From NCBI GenBank assembly GCA_015711895.1, contig MU158637.1, positions 3,036 through 13,942 of the forward strand: 10,907 nucleotides of DNA, given 5' to 3'. The DNA comes from Candidatus Solincola tengchongensis (GTDB taxonomy: Bacteria; Actinomycetota; Geothermincolia; Geothermincolales; RBG-13-55-18). This document shows, one piece after another, positions 1-6,285 of this stretch (the stretch's first letter is position 1; the number at the start of each line of letters is the position of its first letter). A program made the translations under genes and the position numbers. The notes under the pieces were generated by a model. It had not been told where the DNA came from, ran no database searches, and saw only the letters and a list, made by a program, of their open reading frames with translations.

Positions 1-325
1 GATACCTCTCGACCAGGGAGAGAGCCTCCCTCGCCGCCGCATCCAGCCCGCTCTCACTCCTCGCCCGGTAGGCCGGTCCGGCATCCCGAATGCCGCTGCG
101 GGCGCGGGTCGCCTCCTCCAGGAGGGCCGCCTCACGTTCCGCGTATCCCCTCGCCGCGCTCGCCAGAAGGGGGAGAAGGCGGTGGCGCAGCTCGAGTTGG
201 ACGTCTATGTCCTGCCAGGCCCTGCGCACCCTGTTGCGCAGCCTTACCATGTGGTTGAAGGAGAGCGCGGCGGCCGCGGAAGCGGCTCCCAGGAAGCCGA
301 GCAACAGCCAGGGGACGGCTCTCAT
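1..325 (-). CDS. lemA: LemA family membrane protein, 3' end cut by the left edge
   Basis: The frame opens at the ATG whose A is base 325 and stays open for 108 codons to the window edge, so only the N-terminal part is visible. Residues 4-22 are a hydrophobic, Ala-rich membrane anchor. The LemA helical region follows: NHMVRLRNRV (24-33), AWQDIDVQLELRHR (36-49), RGYAERE (59-65) and EATRARS (71-77), matching the family pattern LRNxVxxAWxxIDVQLxxR...GYAxxE...ARS. LemA proteins are anchored with a short outside segment and a helical bundle. Their function is poorly defined, and they often sit beside TPM-domain or M48 peptidase genes, which would lie off the left edge. The usual DLIPNLV segment is altered here to RLLPLLA. 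There is no convincing Shine-Dalgarno at good spacing; TATTAT at bases 337-332 suggests a leaderless start. Confidence 0.85.
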   Translation of the reverse strand, partial: MRAVPWLLLGFLGAASAAAALSFNHMVRLRNRVRRAWQDIDVQLELRHRLLPLLASAARGYAEREAALLEEATRARSGIRDAGPAYRARSESGLDAAAREALSLVERY

Positions 326-331
326 GCCCCC

Positions 332-337
332 ATAATA
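332..337 (-). promoter_or_regulatory. -10-like TATTAT for leaderless lemA
   Basis: Read on the minus strand, TATTAT covers bases 337 to 332. If its last base is position -7, the +1 base falls at 325, the A of the lemA ATG. No good -35 hexamer is seen 16-18 bases upstream. Leaderless transcripts with a -10 hexamer at this spacing are common in Actinomycetota; that use here is inferred. Confidence 0.4.
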
Positions 338-476
338 TCAGCTCCATGCGGTGGCAGGTCTGGGGGAGGCAATGCATTCCGCTTCTCTTCCGTCGTCTCG
401 AGCCTTCGGCGGCCTCCCGGACGGAAGGACCGTAGAGGAGCGGAGGAGGGCAAACCGGGCTCCATGTCCCGGCCGG

Positions 477-504
477 TCGACATGTCCCCGGCCTGATCTA
501 TAAT
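477..504 (+). promoter_or_regulatory. Sigma70-type promoter of the nuclease operon
   Basis: TCGACA at 477-482 (5 of 6 to TTGACA), a 16-base spacer and a perfect TATAAT at 499-504. The predicted transcript start is near 511, giving a leader of about 30 bases before the SbcD-like gene. This is the best promoter match in the window. Confidence 0.7.
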
Positions 505-540
505 AGGCGTTGGCGCAGCGGCTTTTAGTCACCGGGGGAG

Positions 541-1674
541 ATGATGCCTGACCTGACCTTTATCCACACCGCGGATGTCCACCTGGGAGCGCCCTTCCTC
601 TTCCTGGGCCGGAAGGGGAGAGATCATAGAGAGCAGTTGAAAACCACCTTCTCCCGGGTGGTTGACCTGGCGCTGGCCTCGCAGGCGGACCTTTTGATCA
701 TCTGCGGGGACCTCTTCGACCGCCCCTATCCCGGAGCCGAGCTGGTGGGCGAGGCGGCTTTCCAGATCGACAGGTTGAGCCGGGAGGGCATAGGGACGGT
801 CATCGTCCCCGGCACCCACGACCCCTTGAAGGAAGGCGGGGTTTACGAGCAACCGGCCTTAAAGTCCATCCCCAACCTCCATGTCTTCAGCGATGAAGAC
901 CTGACCCCCTTTCCCATCCCCGGACTGGACCTGGTGATATACGGGGCGGCATGGAGCGGGAGGCGTCACAATCCGCTGGCCGGCTTCCGCCCCCGGGACG
1001 AGGCCCGCTGGAGGGTCGGCGCGCTGCACGCATCGGTGCGCCTCCCCGGCAGGGTGGAAGAAGACGGCGTCTGGGTGGACCGGGAGAGCATCGCCTCCTC
1101 CGGTTTGCACTATTTGGCGCTGGGGCACTGGCATTCCTTCTCCGGCCGGGAGGAGGATGGGGTTCCCGCCTATTACCCCGGCCCCCCGGAGCCACTGGGG
1201 ATGGAGACGGAGGGGGATGGGGTGGTCCTCGCCGTGAAGCTGAGTGAGGGAGGAAAGGCGGAGGTAAAACCCCTGCGGACGGGGCGCCGCAGGTTCCTCT
1301 CCCTGGAGCTGGACGGCGCCGTTCTTGGGGGCCCGGAGGAGCTGTACGGCCACCTGCGGGGGATGGCCCATCCCGACCTTGCGCTGCGCGTCCGGGTGAG
1401 ACGCGCCTGGGGAGAGGCCTGGTCGAGGTTCGACGCGGAGAGGCTAGAGGAGGAGCTCTCCACGCTCTTCTTTCACCTCTCCCTTCAGGTGGAGCCGGGT
1501 TCCTGCCGCTCCTGGGAGGTTGACGACTTTCCCGAGAACACGGTCGCGGGACGTTTCCTGCGTCTGGCCCGGCGGGAGATGGCCGGCCTGGAAGGCGAGG
1601 ACCTGGAGGTGGCGGAGGAAGCCCTGCGCCTGGGCCTCTTCCACCTCTCGGGCGGGGAGGCGGGCTCATGCTGA
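541..1674 (+). CDS. SbcD/YhaO-like metallophosphoesterase (DNA exonuclease subunit)
   Basis: A 377-residue calcineurin-fold phosphoesterase of the SbcD/Mre11/YhaO group, expected to be the nuclease subunit that trims DNA ends together with the ATPase encoded next. Metal-site motifs appear in order: D12 and H14 in TADVHLG, GDLFD (56-60), GTHD (91-94), ALH with H163, and GHWH (195-198). The third motif is normally GNHD/E; here the metal-binding Asn is Thr92. The rest is the capping region and a C-terminal tail that probably contacts the ATPase coiled coil. ATGs occur at both 541 and 544. The purine run GGGGGAG (534-540) abuts the first, so 544 is equally plausible. The last 7 bases overlap the ATPase gene, implying translational coupling. 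YhaO is the nearest named relative; I cannot separate it firmly from true SbcD. Confidence 0.88.
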   Translation: MMPDLTFIHTADVHLGAPFLFLGRKGRDHREQLKTTFSRVVDLALASQADLLIICGDLFDRPYPGAELVGEAAFQIDRLSREGIGTVIVPGTHDPLKEGGVYEQPALKSIPNLHVFSDEDLTPFPIPGLDLVIYGAAWSGRRHNPLAGFRPRDEARWRVGALHASVRLPGRVEEDGVWVDRESIASSGLHYLALGHWHSFSGREEDGVPAYYPGPPEPLGMETEGDGVVLAVKLSEGGKAEVKPLRTGRRRFLSLELDGAVLGGPEELYGHLRGMAHPDLALRVRVRRAWGEAWSRFDAERLEEELSTLFFHLSLQVEPGSCRSWEVDDFPENTVAGRFLRLARREMAGLEGEDLEVAEEALRLGLFHLSGGEAGSC

Positions 1675-3758
1675 TCGAGGAGATCTCCCTGCGGCATTTC
1701 AAGCGTTTTCGTGAGGCCTCCTTCACGCTCCGCGAGGGCCTCAACGTGGTGAAGGGGCCCAACGAATCCGGCAAGTCCACCTTGCTCCAGGCGGTCATGG
1801 CCGGCCTTTTCTGGCGCGCCGATTCCACGCGCCGCGAGGTGCGGGAGAGCGTGACGTGGGGGGAGAGCGGCGGCATGCGGGTGGAGCTGAAGGGGAAGTC
1901 AGATGGTATTTCCTTCCATCTGATCAAGGATTTCTCGGCGCGGAGGGCGGAGCTCACCTGGGAGGGAGAGCGGGAGACCGACCCCGGGCGCATCCAGGAG
2001 CGGATGCGGGAATGGCTGGGAATAGGGAGCGAGGCCGCCTTCCGGGCCACGGCGGGCATAAGGCAGGACGAGGTGGCCGGCATCGCCGAGGGAGGTCGGG
2101 AGCTGGGGGAGAGCCTCCAGGCGGCCGTAGGGGGGCTGGAAGGTGGGCCGGGGGCAGTGCGGGCCAGAGAGGCGCTGGAAAGGGAGCTCGGCGAGATGCT
2201 CCGGGGAACAAAGGGGGCGGCCAGAAACCCCGGGCCCCTGGCCCGCATCGAGGAGGAGCTGGCGTCGCTCTCCAGGCGCCGGGAGGAGCTTACCCGCGCG
2301 GTGAGGGAGAGGGAGGAAGCCCGCCGGCGCCTTGCCGAGCTGGAGGAAGAGAGCAGGAGGACAGAGCAAAGGTTGGAGGTCCTGGAGGCGCTGATAAAGG
2401 ATACCCAGGAGCGCATGGACATCGAAGAGGACGTGGAGGACTTCCAGCGCCGTTACCGCATGCTCGAGAGCTCCATCAAGCTCCTGGAGAAGGACGAGGA
2501 GCTGGCGAAGGAGGAGGAATCCCGATACGCGGCTCTGCGGGAGGTCTTGAGTGAGGAGGGAGAGCGCCTGGAGGACCTTGAACGGCGCCGCGCCGCGGCG
2601 GGGGAGCGGATAGTGGGCCTCTCCCGGAACCTGGAGGAGGCGGCGGCGCTGCACCCGCGGCCCTGGGCTCCATGGGTCATGGCGGCGGGCCTCACCCTTC
2701 TGCTGGCGGGTCTGGCAGGCGTGGCCCTCTCGCCCTATATGCTCGTCCTCTGCCTGGCCGGTTTCGGCCTGGCGACTCTCTCCCTGGTCCGCGGGGGCTA
2801 CCTCCGCATGCACTCCGCGAGCAAGCGGCTGCAGGAGCTGCGTGCCCAGGTGGAGGAGGTGAGGGCGGCGGAGGCCGAGGTCGCGCGCTGCATGGAGAGC
2901 ATTATGGTCCGCGCGGGCTGCGGCTCCCTGGAGGATTTCCAACGGCTGAGGAGGGGATACGCGGAGCTTCGAGCCCGCAGGGAGGAGATCGCGGACCGCC
3001 TGCGATTGCTTTCCGCCTGGGGAGGGGACCGGGCGAGGCTTGAGGAGGAGGCCCGCAGCCTGGCGGCGGAAGCCGGGCTGCGCAGCCGGAGGCTCAAGGA
3101 ACTCAAGGGTCGCACGCTTGACCCGGAGGGGCTGCAGCAAGCCCTGCGGGAGAGGGAAGAACTGGTGCGGAGGATGGAGAACCTGCGCGAGGAGCGGGTA
3201 CGCCTCGAGGTGATACTGGCCGGAGGGGAGCAGGAAGAGGAGCTCCTCAGTACGGAGGAGGAACTCGCCCAGCTCGAGGAGCGGAAGAGGCGCCTCACCA
3301 TGAGGGCCAAGGCCCTCGAGTTGGCGCTGCAATGGCTGCGGCGCGCTTCTCGCGACAGCCTGGATTCGGTCACCGCCCGCCTGGAGGAGATGACCGGTGA
3401 TTACCTGAGCCGTATAACCGGGGGGCGCTACCGGAAGGTCAGCGTGGAGGGGGAGGGCCTTTCCGTCTCCGTCTGGTCGCCGGAGAAGGGGGAGGAGGTG
3501 AAGGCCGATTCCCTCAGCCGGGGCACGGTCGACCAGGTATACCTGGCGGCCCGGCTTTCCCTGGTGGAGGTCATCTGCGAGGGGAAGAACCCGCCCCTGC
3601 TCCTGGATGACCCCTTCGTGACCTTCGACTCCGAACGCCTGAGGAGAGCCATGGAGCTCCTGCGGGAATACGCGCGGGGAAGGCAGGTGGTCATCTTCAC
3701 CTGCGGCGACCATTACGACCTCTACGCCGACCGTGTGGTGACCCTCGCGCCGGCCTGA
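1668..3758 (+). CDS. SbcC/YhaN-like ABC ATPase with a membrane hairpin in its coiled coil
   Basis: A 696-residue SMC/Rad50-type ATPase, partner of the upstream phosphoesterase. Walker A is GPNESGKST (30-38), the Q-loop is around Q133 in IRQDEV, the ABC signature is LSRGT (616-620), Walker B is LLLDDP (644-649), and a switch His follows in TCGDHY (H682). Between the halves are charged heptad-rich coiled coils (about 190-325 and 380-560). At the point where SbcC/Rad50 carry a CxxC zinc hook there are two hydrophobic helices instead (about 333-353 and 355-375), and no CxxC is present. This layout is that of YhaN rather than SbcC, though the protein is shorter than YhaN of Bacillus subtilis. It implies an ATPase tethered to the membrane by the tip of its arms. 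The start has a good GGGGAGG (1654-1660) with 7-base spacing. Confidence 0.88.
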   Translation: MLIEEISLRHFKRFREASFTLREGLNVVKGPNESGKSTLLQAVMAGLFWRADSTRREVRESVTWGESGGMRVELKGKSDGISFHLIKDFSARRAELTWEGERETDPGRIQERMREWLGIGSEAAFRATAGIRQDEVAGIAEGGRELGESLQAAVGGLEGGPGAVRAREALERELGEMLRGTKGAARNPGPLARIEEELASLSRRREELTRAVREREEARRRLAELEEESRRTEQRLEVLEALIKDTQERMDIEEDVEDFQRRYRMLESSIKLLEKDEELAKEEESRYAALREVLSEEGERLEDLERRRAAAGERIVGLSRNLEEAAALHPRPWAPWVMAAGLTLLLAGLAGVALSPYMLVLCLAGFGLATLSLVRGGYLRMHSASKRLQELRAQVEEVRAAEAEVARCMESIMVRAGCGSLEDFQRLRRGYAELRARREEIADRLRLLSAWGGDRARLEEEARSLAAEAGLRSRRLKELKGRTLDPEGLQQALREREELVRRMENLREERVRLEVILAGGEQEEELLSTEEELAQLEERKRRLTMRAKALELALQWLRRASRDSLDSVTARLEEMTGDYLSRITGGRYRKVSVEGEGLSVSVWSPEKGEEVKADSLSRGTVDQVYLAARLSLVEVICEGKNPPLLLDDPFVTFDSERLRRAMELLREYARGRQVVIFTCGDHYDLYADRVVTLAPA

Positions 3759-3784
3759 AGGTCGCCGTCGTCTCGAGGCCTGCC

Positions 3785-3808
3785 GGTATTATCATGGGTA
3801 TTATCATG
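3785..3808 (+). repeat. Exact 12-bp tandem duplication before the 170-residue gene
   Basis: GGTATTATCATG occurs twice head to tail (3785-3796 and 3797-3808), followed by GGTGATATG (3808-3816) containing the start codon. Each copy holds TATTAT and TATCAT. The second TATCAT (3802-3807) sits exactly at -12 to -7 from the ATG at 3814, the position expected of a -10 element for a leaderless transcript. Confidence 0.8.
3802..3807 (+). promoter_or_regulatory. -10-like TATCAT placing +1 on the ATG at 3814
   Basis: TATCAT matches TATAAT at 5 of 6 positions and ends 6 bases before the ATG, so +1 would be base 3814. No purine-rich ribosome site at normal spacing is present (only GGTGAT touching the ATG), and no -35 match is seen 16-18 bases upstream. 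An independent leaderless transcript is inferred; read-through from the ATPase gene 55 bases upstream is also possible. Confidence 0.35.
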
Positions 3809-3813
3809 GTGAT

Positions 3814-4326
3814 ATGACCCTCCGGGAACGTTTCGAGGAATACCGTCGCCGGATAAAGTTCAGCGACCTGGATCTGGCCTCACGGGCCATGGCCGTGCTC
3901 TGGCTGGACCTCTTCCGGGAAAGGGTGATACGCAATTGCTTCCCCCGAGCGGGGTCGAAGAGCCTGCTTCGGGAAGTGGGAGCGGTCATAGACTCCACCT
4001 TCCTCGAGGGATACATTCTGGCCCGTGCAGCCTACGGTGACGGCACGGAGGCGGTCATATACACCGATCCCAACCGCCCCGGTTCGGTGGAATGGGGTGT
4101 GGAGAGGCTGAGGCTCATGTACGAGGAGGAGGTGATCCCTGAAGCGCCCTTCGCCGGGGAACCCCTGGGCGTGGAATCCCTGGCCGAGTCGCTGGTGCGG
4201 GAGATAGCCTATGGCCCTTCGCTGGTCATGCTCGAGGAGCGCGAGCTGCTGAAGGTGCACCTCGTCTATGCCCTGTGGGCGGGCTACAGGTTGGCCGGTT
4301 TCGAGAGGAAGTTGAGCGGGCGCTGA
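3814..4326 (+). CDS. Unrecognised 170-residue protein downstream of the nuclease pair
   Basis: I do not recognise this family. The product is soluble with no signal peptide or membrane segment, mixed charge, and probably mainly helical. Notable stretches are FSDLDLASRAMAVLWLDLF (residues 16-34), a central AVIYTDPNRPG, and a Leu-rich C-terminal helix region (ERELLKVHLVYALWAGYRL). There is no Cys cluster, P-loop or obvious catalytic motif. Base composition resembles the neighbours, and the frame is open upstream without any ATG, GTG or TTG back into the ATPase gene, so 3814 is the only reasonable start. It lies 55 bases after the ATPase gene on the same strand, so it may be a partner of that complex, or it may belong with the flavin reductase gene 126 bases downstream. 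Neither link is shown by the sequence itself. Confidence 0.7.
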   Translation: MTLRERFEEYRRRIKFSDLDLASRAMAVLWLDLFRERVIRNCFPRAGSKSLLREVGAVIDSTFLEGYILARAAYGDGTEAVIYTDPNRPGSVEWGVERLRLMYEEEVIPEAPFAGEPLGVESLAESLVREIAYGPSLVMLEERELLKVHLVYALWAGYRLAGFERKLSGR

Positions 4327-4349
4327 GGACGCGCCCTGGCCACGAGGAC

Positions 4350-4381
4350 CCCCGAGCGGGGAGTCCCTCAAGACCTCGGGG
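4350..4381 (+). terminator. Possible hairpin after the 170-residue gene
   Basis: CCCCGAG (4350-4356) and CTCGGGG (4375-4381) form a perfect 7-bp inverted repeat with an 18-base loop, 24 bases after the stop codon. There is no T-run, so it may only slow or partly stop transcription. A second small stem, CGGGC/GCCCG (4410-4414 with 4420-4424), lies just before the next ribosome site. Confidence 0.3.
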
Positions 4382-4452
4382 CGCATGGGGGACAGGGATA
4401 AGCGGTCGGCGGGCGGGCTGCCCGTCCGGTGTCGCTGGGAGAAGGAGTGGAT

Positions 4453-5025
4453 ATGGAAAAAATTGTAAAAGAAGCGTCGACCCTCTTTCTGCCCAAACCG
4501 GTGGCCCTGATAACCACCGCGCACGGCGGAAGGGACAACGTGATGACCGCGGCCTGGGTCAACGTGGTGTGTATGGAACCCCCGCAGGTGGCGGTGGCGG
4601 TGCGGGAGAGCCGTTTCACCCACGAGCTGCTGAAGGCCAGCGGGGAATTCGTGGTCAATATCCCTACCCGGGACATCTGGAGGGCCGTGGACATCTGCGG
4701 CATGGTCTCCGGCCGGGACCGGGACAAGTTCCGGCTGGCGGGCTTGACGCGGGAAAGGGGCCGGGAGGCTGAGGCCCCCCTGGTGGCGGAGTGCCCCCTG
4801 AACATAGAGTGCCGGGTTAGCGCTGAGCTGCCCCTGGGCTCTCACACCCTTTTCGTGGGCCTCGTGCTCGCCGTCCACCTGGCCGGTGAATGCGAGGGGG
4901 AGAGGGGAGCCGTTGACGTGCAGGCCTTCCGTCCCTTCGTGCTCAACCACCGGGAGTACTGGGACATGGGAAGCAAGCTGGGCCGTTACGGTGAGACGGC
5001 ATCCGAGTTGGAGGTCATACCGTGA
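4453..5025 (+). CDS. Flavin reductase-like (FMN-binding split barrel) protein
   Basis: A 190-residue protein of the flavin reductase-like group (split-barrel fold). Members bind FMN, and some pass electrons from NAD(P)H or ferredoxin to partner enzymes. Supporting features are LPKPVALITT (13-22), the flavin-contact stretch NVMTAAWVNVVCMEPP (29-44), the FVVNIP strand (67-72), and LPLGSHTLFVGLVL (127-140), which is the typical late barrel strand pair. The ATG at 4453 is chosen because GAAGGAG (4441-4447) precedes it by 5 bases. A GTG at 4429 in frame would add 8 residues but lacks such a site. The gene ends inside the start of the acyltransferase gene (4-base overlap), so the two are co-translated. 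The electron acceptor or substrate cannot be told from the sequence. Confidence 0.85.
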   Translation: MEKIVKEASTLFLPKPVALITTAHGGRDNVMTAAWVNVVCMEPPQVAVAVRESRFTHELLKASGEFVVNIPTRDIWRAVDICGMVSGRDRDKFRLAGLTRERGREAEAPLVAECPLNIECRVSAELPLGSHTLFVGLVLAVHLAGECEGERGAVDVQAFRPFVLNHREYWDMGSKLGRYGETASELEVIP

Positions 5026-5789
5026 GAGGCGGAGGGGGAGCCGGGACCCACGGTAAGAACAACGGGTCTTACCCGCCCCCGCAGTCGGTCGGGCGCCTTT
5101 CAAGGACGGCATTGGCGGTGGCCTCCTTCTTCCATCCGGGAGGGGAGGCCTGGAACAGGGTGCTCTTTTCCCTCCGCCACCCCCGCGTGCGCTACTACCA
5201 GTGGCTGCTGCGGAGAAAGGGCGTGGAAGGCGGTCCCTACGTGTGGATATCCGGACCGCCCGACGTGGCCCTTGCCGGTGAGTCCACCTGCAGCATCGGG
5301 GACGGGACCTTCATCCCCACCACGGTACAGATACGGGGAAACGACCGGGGACGCATCGTCATCGGCCGCCACTGCTCCCTGGATACCCTGGCCCGGCTCT
5401 TCGCCGCCAACGACGCCACCCTCCTCCTGGAGGACAACGTGGCCGTGGGGCCCTACAACATCATCAACGCCTTCGACGACTGCATCATCAGGAAGAACTC
5501 CATGCTCGGCCCTTACGTGAACATCAACTGCGCGGACCACGGCCTGGAACTTGGGGAACCCATGCGCTTCCAGAAGGGGACTTACGGGCCGGTGGTCATC
5601 GAGGAGGACTGCTGGATAGGGTCCCATGCGGTGATCCTCAAGGGGGTCACCGTGGGGACGGGCGCCGTGGTGGCGGCGGGGTCGGTGGTCACCCGGGACG
5701 TGCCCCCCTTCGCCATCGTGGCCGGTGTCCCCGCGCGGGTCATAGGGGACCGCCGGGAAAGGGAGGCAGAAGGAAAAACGCGTCCATGA
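5022..5789 (+). CDS. Left-handed beta-helix (hexapeptide-repeat) acyltransferase
   Basis: A 255-residue protein of the maltose/chloramphenicol/NodL O-acetyltransferase type, which moves an acetyl or other acyl group from CoA to a sugar or similar acceptor. Hexapeptide-type turns run from about residue 90 to 240, including SIGDGTFI (91-98), VVIEEDCWIGSHAVILKGVTVG (191-212), VVAAGSVVTRDVPPF (216-230) and AGVPARVIG (234-242), the last being the classic end of this family. The catalytic His is most likely H173 in NCADHG. The N-terminal 70 residues hold a Gly-rich start, then a basic helical stretch (RHPRVRYYQWLLRRKG) also seen in colanic-acid and polysaccharide acetyltransferases. The start is GTG at 5022 with GGAGGT (5010-5015) 6 bases ahead, overlapping the reductase stop as GTGA. 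The acceptor is unknown; no glycosyltransferase lies nearby. Confidence 0.85.
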   Translation: MRGGGGAGTHGKNNGSYPPPQSVGRLSRTALAVASFFHPGGEAWNRVLFSLRHPRVRYYQWLLRRKGVEGGPYVWISGPPDVALAGESTCSIGDGTFIPTTVQIRGNDRGRIVIGRHCSLDTLARLFAANDATLLLEDNVAVGPYNIINAFDDCIIRKNSMLGPYVNINCADHGLELGEPMRFQKGTYGPVVIEEDCWIGSHAVILKGVTVGTGAVVAAGSVVTRDVPPFAIVAGVPARVIGDRREREAEGKTRP

Positions 5790-5871
5790 TCGCCGATCCA
5801 TGTGCGTTCGCCGCAAGGTCACGGACGCCCGCGCGGGAACATGCCATCGACCTTTTCCCGACGCTTTCGAT

Positions 5872-5899
5872 CCGACAGGCGCATATCTTGACGGATAAT
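5872..5899 (+). promoter_or_regulatory. Promoter-like pair without a downstream gene
   Basis: CCGACA (5872-5877), a 16-base spacer and GATAAT (5894-5899, 5 of 6 to consensus). The geometry equals that of the 477-504 promoter. The predicted start is near 5906. No plus-strand gene follows; the next plus-strand signal is the hairpin terminator at 6162. Confidence 0.35.
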
Positions 5900-6161
5900 A
5901 GACAAGGGGAGGGCAAAATCGCTTTTCCCCGCTACTATTGGACCTGTGTATCGAGAGTCCCGGACGCGGCTTCCGTGATGTCGCCGGTGGTCGGTCGACA
6001 GAGCTCCGGGCTGCCGAGAGGTTGAGGGAAGAGCCTCCTCGGCCATACCACGCGGCCTATCCTCCCTTTGACCTGTCCCGTACCGGACATCCGGGGACAG
6101 AGGACGGTCTATTCCCGATCACCCCGCTGGAGGTGGCCTTGATCCGCCGCGGAGGGCCTCC

Positions 6162-6183
6162 CCCGGGAAGGAACCCGGGTTTT
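6162..6183 (+). terminator. Rho-independent terminator, plus strand
   Basis: CCCGGG (6162-6167), loop AAGGAA, CCCGGG (6174-6179), followed by TTTT (6180-6183). A 6-bp all-GC stem with a T-run is the only classic intrinsic terminator shape in the window. It lies 373 bases after the acyltransferase stop, so it may end that operon or a separate short RNA, and it shields the minus-strand ligase gene from antisense reading. Confidence 0.5.
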
Positions 6184-6285
6184 GAGGGGCGCACAGGGAA
6201 TGAGGGGAGGGCAGGTATGGCATCGGGAATCCGTTCCTTTGGCGAAGGCAGCAGCCCCCTTTCCCGGCGGCCTGAGCCCGGGCGT

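Larger units (their letters stand above)
5790..6285. other. 496-base gap between convergent genes; possible RNA-coding segment
   Basis: No convincing protein gene is seen. An AT-richer island (5875-5945) holds a plus-strand promoter-like pair (CCGACA 5872-5877, GATAAT 5894-5899). Further right are an inverted repeat CTGTCCC/GGGACAG (6073-6079 with 6094-6100) and a hairpin with T4 (6162-6183). Small plus-strand open frames here (for example 5786-6025) have no ribosome site and no recognisable protein features. A transcript from about 5906 to 6183 is possible. Confidence 0.5.

Noticed and set aside
887..3713. Long minus-strand open frames (887-2422, 511 codons; 1899-3713, 604 codons) opposite the nuclease genes
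   Set aside because: They lie antisense to genes with intact motifs. Their products are low-complexity Pro/Ser/Arg/Leu-rich without domains, as expected from GC-rich codon third positions.
390..3777. Exact 13-base direct repeat CCGTCGTCTCGAG at 390-402 and 3765-3777, flanking the nuclease pair
   Set aside because: About one such 13-base match is expected by chance in a window of this size, and there is no other sign of a mobile element or attachment site.
3880..5112. 410-codon minus-strand open frame
   Set aside because: It is antisense across the unknown gene and the flavin reductase gene, spans their intergenic gap, has no recognisable domain, and loses to the clear plus-strand reductase motifs.
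5911..5930. Imperfect hairpin GGGcAAAA/TTTTcCCC after the promoter-like pair
   Set aside because: A C-C mismatch splits a 7-pair stem, and no T-run follows; too weak to call a terminator.
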